A stretch of DNA of 64,000 bases from Okapia johnstoni (Eukaryota > Chordata > Mammalia > Artiodactyla > Giraffidae). Within the stretch, counting starts at the first letter, position 1. Every line of letters starts with the position of its first letter. The stretch covers positions 74,320,385-74,384,384 of the forward strand of contig CM044315.1 of the NCBI GenBank assembly GCA_024291935.2, read 5' to 3'. The position numbers were made by a program, and so were the translations under genes. The notes beneath the pieces were generated by a model, which saw nothing but the letters and a program-made list of their open reading frames with translations, was not told the DNA's origin and made no database searches. This document shows, piece by piece, positions 56,951 through 64,000 of the stretch.

Positions 56951-58139
56951 TGTAATGGTGATTATTTCTCACTTCACTCCCACACCCTCTTTCCTATCCT
57001 TAGTTTTTCTTTTCTGTTTTGGTTTTAAGAAGACAAGAAATCTTTATCCAATATTAACTGTTTAGAAACTATCAGCTTTTACAGGAAGGATATCTAACAG
57101 TCTACCTTGCATGACCAATAACAAAAGGTTACGGGGTGTTCAGGTAGAAATATATAGAGTTTAATATCTGCATTCTGTTTTACCAAAACAGCAGATTTCT
57201 TTCATAGTTGGAAACATTCCTGAATTAGTTTATGGTATCTTTCTGAGGGTGAGAGACAGGCTTATTTCTTCACAATGACATTTATGTCAGGGTCCTCCAG
57301 GGCCGACTCTTTGTAAACTCACGTCGGGCAGTAGCTGTACTGTCTTATTTGCCTTTGTGACCCCTGTTTCTGACACAGGGACCACGCAGGCATATCGCAG
57401 AGTAGGGGTTCCCTGAACTGTGGGTAGATGGAGTGTAGGTGGAAGGCACACACTGGGGAGAATGTAATGACAACTATAACATGGCCTTGTTCTAAAAGAC
57501 CAAGTCTATAGGGGCGATAAGGCAGGAAATCACCCTAGCAGGCTTGGGGCACATACCACCAAGTGAGGCACAGAAGCATACACTGATTTGACCGAACAAA
57601 AAGGTCTGTCAGTAGTGTGCATTGTGGTGAGAGAGGTAACTAAAGCTAAGAAATTAACAATTTTATTCTGTAGGCCATGGGAGCTATTAGTTTTAGAACT
57701 AAGAGGTGTAGCCAGGTCTTATAATTTGCAGTAGTTATGTTGTATAAAGTTGTCACAAGCACTAAAGAAGCAAATACTCAATTGTTGCCCCTAGGTGAAG
57801 TAGAGGGTTAAATTACTATGAGCCTCTCATCACAAATTTTCATTAACCAATCAATATATAACCTTATCTTATGTGTGTTTCTTTTTAAAGACACCTTATT
57901 TGACATATAATGTTGATTAGTTAACATTGAATTTGTGACCAACTCATGGCTATGCACAGCTTATCTAATACACACTTAGTCTCTCCTTCCTACATACAGC
58001 CTTCCTACACTTAGGAACACTAGGTAGCACCTCAGCACTATGCTTAGCAGCCATTGATTGGGAATTGCTCACAATTTGCTGTGACTAGATTTTAGGATAT
58101 GAAGTTGGATGTGGAGAAAAATGAGATGGGAGGTAAAAA
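56951..58139. other. Intron sequence, nothing recognised
   Basis: About 1.2 kb without a repeat I can name. The stretch at 57280-57440 is more GC-rich than its surroundings but has no exon signature. Confidence 0.5.
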
Positions 58140-58290
58140 ATACTGGAGAGTTCTCTTTGCATTAAACAAATACTTGAGTACTTCTTATATAGCATAAGAC
58201 ATTGGGAATACAGTAGTGAATAGCCTACATAAAGTTTTTACCCTCATGAAACCAATTCTAGTGGAAATTTTAACTAGTTAAAGTAGATGT
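58140..58290 (-). repeat. L2 LINE 3' end, antisense
   Basis: ACATTGGGAATACAGTAGTG, then TTACCCTCATGAAACCAATT and CTAGTGGAAATTTTAACTAG follow the reverse L2 tail. Confidence 0.65.
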
Positions 58291-58924
58291 TGGCCCTTGT
58301 ATAGGGATGCAGAATTTAGGCTTAGAGCTGTCAAATGGCTAACAAATTGGATTGCTAATAAGTTGCAGAGCAGTGGCTCCAGCTAGGTCTTTTGAGTCCA
58401 CATTTCTGTCTACATCTTGCCACCCTAAACGTGCCTGATCTCATCTGATTACATATTTCTGTGTTTTTCCCCTACTGTCTCAAACCTGTTGATTATTTGT
58501 ATCAGAAAGGATCAGAGTAGTGGGAGCCTGGGAAAGGGAAACCAGATACTTGTTTTGAAGTACACAAGACAACAGGTTTATGGGAGTTAGAACTAAGATG
58601 ACAGCAGTGGAGATGAAGAGGAGACACAGAATCAGGAAGAAGCACAGATCACTGAGATTTGGTGATTGTCTAGCTATGTCAGGATGGGGATGGTAGGAAG
58701 AAGGAGTTGTCAAAGGTGCTTAGAGGTACCATGTGCAGAATCAGAAAAGACTGATGAAGATGCAGGTGCGCTTTAGAATTTGTTGAGTCTGAGGTGCCAG
58801 GAGAAAGTCTAGGTGGTGCTTTCTGATGAGGGCAAAGATATTTAAACTGAGACTGGCTCAGTACCAAAAATGGCCCTGGCAGTAACTGGAGTGGATTTGA
58901 AGGAGATGAGGGACAGAGAGACAG
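58291..58924. other. Intron sequence, nothing recognised
   Basis: Purine-rich stretches but no repeat I can assign. Confidence 0.45.
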
Positions 58925-59145
58925 TATAAGTTAAAAGATTGCATTCTGGAGTCCCAAGCTGATTCTCACCTCTGCGTTTCCTAGCTTTTTGATCTTCAGC
59001 AAATTACTTAGCCTCTACGTAGCTCAATTTCCTCATCTATAAGAGAAGGATACTTCACAGGGCTTTGGGGAAAATGCAATGAGATGATACTTATAAAGAA
59101 CTAGCATCAATATGTAGTAAATGTTCAGTATACCTAAGCCATTGT
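58925..59145 (+). repeat. MIR SINE
   Basis: Sense MIR with most blocks: GCATTCTGGAGTCCCAAGCT, CTTCAGCAAATTACTTAGCC, TCAATTTCCTCATCTATAAG and GTAGTAAATGTTCAGTAT. Confidence 0.85.
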
Positions 59146-59439
59146 GATGAAGTTGATGGCAAGGAGCAGAAAGGATCTTGCTAACCCACAAAAGGATTGA
59201 GAGACCAAGTGATTGTCTCTAAGAAAACCCATCATTGAATGCTCCTTGCCAGATCAAAAGGGGTACACAAAAGAGTTTTTAAAATATGTTTGAGGTGATT
59301 ACAGCCATTTCATGAAAGTTGAATGGGATTCAAAACCTTAATAAAATCCGCCCTTGCCCCTTTCTAACTCATTTACAAAGTACTTGGAACAGTAGGGGGT
59401 TATAACAATGAATAAAGCCATGTATTTTATGCCACTTAT
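59146..59439. other. Intron sequence, nothing recognised
   Basis: No feature could be identified. Confidence 0.5.
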
Positions 59440-59600
59440 ATGCACAATCAAGTATATTAGTTCTCTGAAAGATGCGTATCATCTCCATTTTACAGATGAG
59501 AACACAGAAGTTTAGAGAGCTTAAATTTCTCAAAGTTGCATAGTAAATATCAATACCAGTATTTGATTCTAAAATCCAGGTTCTTTCCCTATACCATGCT
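59440..59600 (-). repeat. MIR SINE
   Basis: Reverse MIR: CATTTTACAGATGAGAACAC, then a CAAAGTTGCATAGTAAATAT block and TTCTAAAATCCAGGTTC. Confidence 0.75.
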
Positions 59601-60224
59601 GAACATAAAATGCAATGACTGTTAGGATTGTGTGTAGATAGGCTGATGTATTTAAACCTTTCCAAAATTAACTTACTTTGCCCAAGAACTTAATTTTATA
59701 AGGTGCTTATAAAGCACTGTATCATTCAGTATCAGAAATCAAATAAATTTTTGAAGGCTGTACGTACAATCCAATCTGGCTCCATCCGGCCATAAATAAA
59801 AAATCATTAGTTCTGTGCTCAGTATTCCAGGTGCTTCTGCAGACATGCTTTGCTCACTTAAAGTCTGTATAATAACCCCATTGTAAATACAAACAACTGC
59901 AAACGTGTATATGCGCAGATTAACCTTTTCTAGACACTCCTTGTAATTTTCAAAGCCAGTGCTGGAGTTTCACAGTTCAGTAGCTCATGCATCAACATAC
60001 CAGTTCCCCTGGGCCTCACTGCAGTGCCCATTACAGCTCCAGCTGCAGACCTAGCCTCCCTCACCTGGACCACACCCTGCTTTTCATCCAGAATCTAGCC
60101 CTGCAGGCTTCAGGTTTAGTGTCCGTGGCTGAATCCCAAACCTGAAGATTCTTGATATTTCCAAATTTATTCCACTTCCCTTCCTTGTGTGAACAGGCCT
60201 TCCTCACGCATGTATTTTAGGCTG
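59601..60224. other. Intron sequence, nothing recognised
   Basis: No feature could be identified. Confidence 0.5.
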
Positions 60225-60300
60225 TGAGAACTGCAAAAAGTCCTTATTTTATAGATGAGAAAACCAAGATGCGGAGGAAAAAAAATAATTTGATCAAGGC
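60225..60300 (-). repeat. MIR SINE, short
   Basis: ATTTTATAGATGAGAAAACC and ATTTGATCAAGGCCTC in reverse MIR order. Confidence 0.55.
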
Positions 60301-60375
60301 CTCGAAAAACCAAAGTCACCAAAAGCAGAAATGGCTAACCCAAGTTTACATAGTCATAGAATTAGCGTAAGATAT

Positions 60376-60630
60376 ACTGATGCTGAAGCTCAAGCTCCAG
60401 TATTTTGGTCATCTGATGCGAGCAGCCAACTCATTGGAAAAGTTCCCGATGCTGGGAAAGACTGAGCGCAGAAGAAGAGGGCATCAGTAGATGAGATGGC
60501 TGGATGGCTTCTCCATTGCAATGGACATGAACTTGGGCAAACTTTGGGAGATGGTGAGGTACAGGGAGGCCTGGTGTGCTGCAGTTCATGGGGTTGCAGA
60601 GAGTCGGACACAATAACAACAACAATACAC
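60376..60630 (+). mobile_element. BovB 3' fragment
   Basis: ACTGATGCTGAAGCTCAAGC, GATGCTGGGAAAGACTGAGC and GGTTGCAGAGAGTCGGACAC, with an AATAACAACAACAATA tail; sense BovB terminal 250 bases. Confidence 0.9.
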
Positions 60631-61439
60631 ATTTTTTTAAACAAAAAAAAAAATTTGTACATATGAAATCTGAAATTGTTTGGGATCATGTCTGATTCAT
60701 CTGAATTTTCCCTAGTACAGTGCCTGGCACATACCAAGTGAGTAATACTAGTTTATTATATCTGAAAGTCAGTAGAATGGTTAATTAGATTGTGGGAAAC
60801 AGTTGTGCATACTGGAATGAGACAAAGAAGAGAGAGCAATACAGAGTTAATTGACACACTAGGACTGAGTCAGGTGTTTACCTTCCTTGTGCTCCCCTGC
60901 TGCCTTCTTCCATACTGTAGCCCTCTACTGTTCTGAATTGCAGTGGGCCGATTTCTTGCACATCCTGCCCTGGATGCTGCATTCCTTGAGGGGAGAGGTA
61001 GTGCTGTGTTCACCGTTTTATCCCAGTGCCCAGCATGATTTCTGACTTCATAGTAAACACTCAGGAAGTATTTGTCTAGTAAATAAATGAGAGAAAATAA
61101 AATATTCCTACCCATTCATGTGTCTACTGTTTTTGTTTGGTTTTTGTATTTCTCATCTCACCAGGCAGAAACTCATGTGTAATTTATGGTATCCTTATGG
61201 TTGAGGAAGGCAAGAGAGGGACCACATGATAGTGGCACTCACCTTCACTTATTCCTTTTTCTTCCCTCCACGTTCCTGTACACTTGCTCACTCACTCCCT
61301 TCTTCTCCCTCGCCTTTCTTTCTTTCCCTCTCCCTCTCTGGTTTTCTCCTGCTCGCTCCCCCCACATAGTCATGGAAGCAGAACTTCAAAGCATGGAGTC
61401 TCTGGAATTCAAGAAGTCACCCATGTAGTTACATTTTTA
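60631..61439. other. Intron sequence with a pyrimidine-rich tract
   Basis: A C/T-rich tract at about 61240-61360. A short L2-tail-like stretch may lie near 61010-61085. No exon. Confidence 0.45.
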
Positions 61440-62158
61440 GGTTTTTTTTCTTTTTTTTTTTTTTAATTTTCCCCCATGGTTTTGTTTTTTTTTTTCCCTA
61501 AAGTATAGTTGATTTAGATTGCTGTATTAGTTTCAGGTATACAGCAAAGTGATTCAGACATATAGAGATATACATATGTTCTTTTTCAGATTCTTTTCCA
61601 CTATAGGTTATTACAAGATATTGAATGTAATCCCCTGTGCAGTATTCTAGGTCCTTCTTATTTATCTATTTTGCATATAATAGTATATATCTGTTAGTCC
61701 CAAACTCCTGATTTATCCCTTCTGCACACCCCCCTTCCCCTTTGGTAACCATAAGATTGTTTCCTATATCTGTGAGTCTATTTCTGTTTTGTAAAGAAGT
61801 TCATTTGTATCATTTTTTTTTATATTCCTCAACTAAGTGATATCATATAACATGTGGCTTTCTCTGTCTGACTTACTTCACTTAGTATGATAATCTCTAG
61901 GTCCATCCATGTTGCTATAAATGGCACTATTTCATTCTTTTTATGGCTGAGTAGTATTCCACTGTGTATATATACCACACCTTATTTATCCATTCATCTG
62001 TCAAATGGACACAAATTGCCTCCATGTCTTGCTGTTGTAAATAGTGCTTCTGTGAACACCTTTTCAAATCAGAGTTTTTATCTTTTCCAGATATATGCCC
62101 AGGAGTGGGATTTCTGAGTCATATGATAACTCTATTTTTAGCTTTTTAAGGAACCTCC
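61440..62158 (-). mobile_element. L1 LINE 3' end, antisense
   Basis: A poly-T-rich start, then antisense L1 3' UTR and ORF2 C-terminus: AGTTTCAGGTATACAGCAAA, GGCTGAGTAGTATTCCACTG, GCCCAGGAGTGGGATTTCTG. It switches orientation at about 62158. Confidence 0.85.
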
Positions 62159-62210
62159 GACAAGAGCCTACAATACATTGCCTACAAGAGACCCATTTTA
62201 GGGCAAAGGA
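62159..62210 (+). mobile_element. Inverted 5' segment of the L1, first part
   Basis: TACAATACATTGCCTACAAG and AGACCCATTTTAGGGCAAAG are sense ORF2 endonuclease text. It is cut by a Bov-tA and resumes at 62422. Confidence 0.75.
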
Positions 62211-62421
62211 TGTTCATGCTAAGTTGTTTCAGTCATGTCCAGCTCTGTGCGACCCTGTGGACTGCAGCCTGCCAGGCTTCTCTGTCCATGGGATTCTCCA
62301 GGCAAGAATATTGGAGTGGGTTGCCATGCCCTCCTCCAGGGGATCTTCCCAGACCAGAGATCAAACCTGCATCTCTTATGTCTCCTACATTGGCAGGCTG
62401 GTTCTTTACCACTAGCGCCAT
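62211..62421 (-). mobile_element. Bov-tA SINE
   Basis: Reverse copy inside the inverted L1 segment: a CATGCTAAGTTGTTTCAGTC tail, CCAGGCAAGAATATTGGAGT body, and the tRNA-like head complement (GGCAGGCTGGTTCTTTACCA). Confidence 0.92.
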
Positions 62422-62465
62422 ACACATAGATTAAAAATGAAGGGATGGAAATAATATTTCAGGTG
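62422..62465 (+). mobile_element. Inverted 5' segment of the L1, second part
   Basis: CACATAGATTAAAAATGAAG and GGATGGAAATAATATTTCA continue the ORF2 endonuclease text of 62159-62210. Confidence 0.72.
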
Positions 62466-62519
62466 TTTTTTAACAGTCAGCCTCTTATTTTGACATCTCC
62501 AGTAGGATAGTCTCAGATG

Positions 62520-62710
62520 AATGGAATGTAGTGGAAAGGGGACTGAGCTGGGAGCCATGTATCCTGGAACAGAATTTTTACTCTTCCAGCCATTTGTTGT
62601 ATGATCTCAAGGAAGGTACTTACTAGAGAAGTAAGTTCTGGGTCCTGTTTTCATCATCTGAAATATGAAGAGATTAAAATTAGTGCTTTCTTAATCTTCT
62701 GTCAGCTCTG
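62520..62710 (+). repeat. MIR SINE
   Basis: GTGGAAAGGGGACTGAGCTG, CATTTGTTGTATGATCTCAA and GTTTTCATCATCTGAAATAT in sense order. Confidence 0.7.
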
Positions 62711-63374
62711 ATACTATGTGATTCTATAATTAAATGACTTGGATATAGATAATACCTACCTTGTTGACAACTCTTTTCTGAAAACTAAAACAAAACCATT
62801 GGCTTCCCAGTCCTACTGACTTTATTTAAGATCATCTTCTCTTACTCCTTTTATATGAGAATGTCTCTGTCCCAGGCAGTTTATGGGGACTTAAGCTTTT
62901 ATTTACTGTAGTTGGCAGTTCCTATAAGCCGGGGCTTTGACAATATTTCACATTTATTTATCTGAGCCAGAGCTTAGGATCAGGTGGCAGTTAAGTCACT
63001 TAAGGTTATCCACATGCATTGAAAATGTTGCTTAATAATTCAGAACCAGTTTTCTCTGTTTAGAGTATTAAGATTTTTTAAATCCTTCTAATTATCCAAT
63101 TCCAACAGCAGTTTAAATAAGCAGGGAAAAATCTGTCCCTTCTGAAAGGGCAACAGAGGCAAACTTATTTTCATTCCCTTTGTCTGTGCAGCAGGGCTGA
63201 CTGAGGCAAGGGCCAGAGAGAGTCCAGAGCTAGAAGACTTGCCTGGGTGACCTTCTGGTGGCATTACTGGCAGGCTCTCCCTGCCATAGGCGTGAGTCTA
63301 GGGTAGAGGTCTAGGGATGTTGCTTCTTTTGATTTTGGACTGGTGGAGCCTTTAGCAGGTAGTGGGGAGCCTCC
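62711..63374. other. Intron sequence, nothing recognised
   Basis: No repeat or exon could be named. Confidence 0.5.
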
Positions 63375-63560
63375 ACTCAGTCATTCAGTAGGTCAGTCTT
63401 TCAGCCAACAGTTGTTGAATTCACACTGTTTGCAGTAGTCTACTAGGCCCTGGGGATAGAAAGTCAGTAAGACCCTATTATATGCCCTCAGAATTCAATA
63501 TAACTGGAGAGACTGACTCATAGACAATTGTAATATAGCTTGAGAGGCAGAACAGACAGA
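63375..63560 (-). repeat. L2 LINE 3' end, antisense
   Basis: AACAGTTGTTGAATTCACAC, CTAGGCCCTGGGGATAGAAA and GCCCTCAGAATTCAATATAA follow the reverse L2 tail. Confidence 0.65.
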
Positions 63561-64000
63561 TAACTTAGTCTGAGACAGTAGCTGATCCTTTGGGGTAGGT
63601 CCTTCGGAAATGGGTTGGTCAAAGTATAGGCATACCATGTATAGGAGTACTATTTTAACAAAGGACAATGATGCCATTACCTGTGCCTGTTTTCCAGTTT
63701 GAACACTAACCTTGAGTCTTCCAGCAGACCCTTTAAGCCACCTTGTCTGAGAAACCTAAGAGGAAACAAAAGTATTAGTTAAGCAAGTGTGAATTCATCA
63801 GGTGCAGGGCAGTGGAATAGGAATATGAAGGAGAGACCTCAGTGAACATACATGGCCCCTTTGTCAACAGGAGCCATGACCCCATGAATGGGAGAAGACG
63901 GTCTGTCACTCAGACCTGGTTTCATGAGAGAAGTAGCAGTTAAGCTGAGCTTTGAAGGATGTTTTCAACATGTGAAACAGGGGAGAAAGGATGGTCCACT
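63561..64000. other. Intron sequence, possible L2 continuation
   Basis: The end of the window (AGCTGAGCTTTGAAGGATG near 63943) resembles reverse L2 text further from its 3' end. The middle is unassigned. Confidence 0.4.

Noticed and set aside
30252..64000. The last FAF1 coding exon
   Set aside because: I looked for the end of the UBX domain after the FPR motif and did not find it. The final intron probably extends beyond the window.

Overview
The window is mammalian intronic DNA from a bovid ruminant (cattle, sheep, goat, buffalo or a close relative). The lineage call rests on many copies of the BovB (RTE-type) LINE and of the Bov-tA, Bov-A2 and CHR-type SINEs, plus 3' ends of a young bovine-type L1. 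Which bovid it is cannot be decided from the sequence alone.

The only host gene I can support is FAF1 (Fas-associated factor 1), on the + strand. Three coding exons are present at 13459-13539, 15085-15162 and 30036-30251. They read in one frame with no stops and are flanked by AG acceptors and GT donors. They encode the charged helix before the UBX domain and most of the UBX domain, ending just after the FPR motif. The final C-terminal residues and all earlier exons lie outside the window. Everything else is FAF1 intron: more than 13 kb upstream of the first exon seen, 1.5 kb, 14.9 kb, and more than 33.7 kb downstream.

The introns are layered transposon deposits. The oldest layer is L2, MIR, a MER5-like hAT remnant and ancient L1. 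Above it are CHR SINEs, a probable MER21-like (ERVL-class) LTR near 50.0-50.5 kb, BovB LINEs, Bov-tA and Bov-A2 SINEs and young L1. Large BovB pieces lie at 44-2327, 10192-11361, 36546-39368 (split), 40811-41298, 42333-44654 and 45212-46137 (all - strand), and a near full-length + copy lies at 52264-55508. Several insertions have clear target-site duplications, so their order can be read: Bov-tA into CHR (17.8 kb), Bov-A2 into L1 (16.7 kb), L1 into BovB (37.1 and 24.3 kb), and full-length BovB into an older BovB (52.26/55.51 kb).

No intact mobile element is present. Every BovB and L1 reading frame is truncated, frameshifted or has stops or altered catalytic residues. I see no operon, CRISPR array, functional RNA gene or new biological system. 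The points most worth a second look are the L1/BovB rearrangement at 36.5-41.3 kb, the BovB-in-BovB insertion, a one-base deletion shared by two BovB copies, and an unassigned coding-like stretch at 51.8-52.1 kb.
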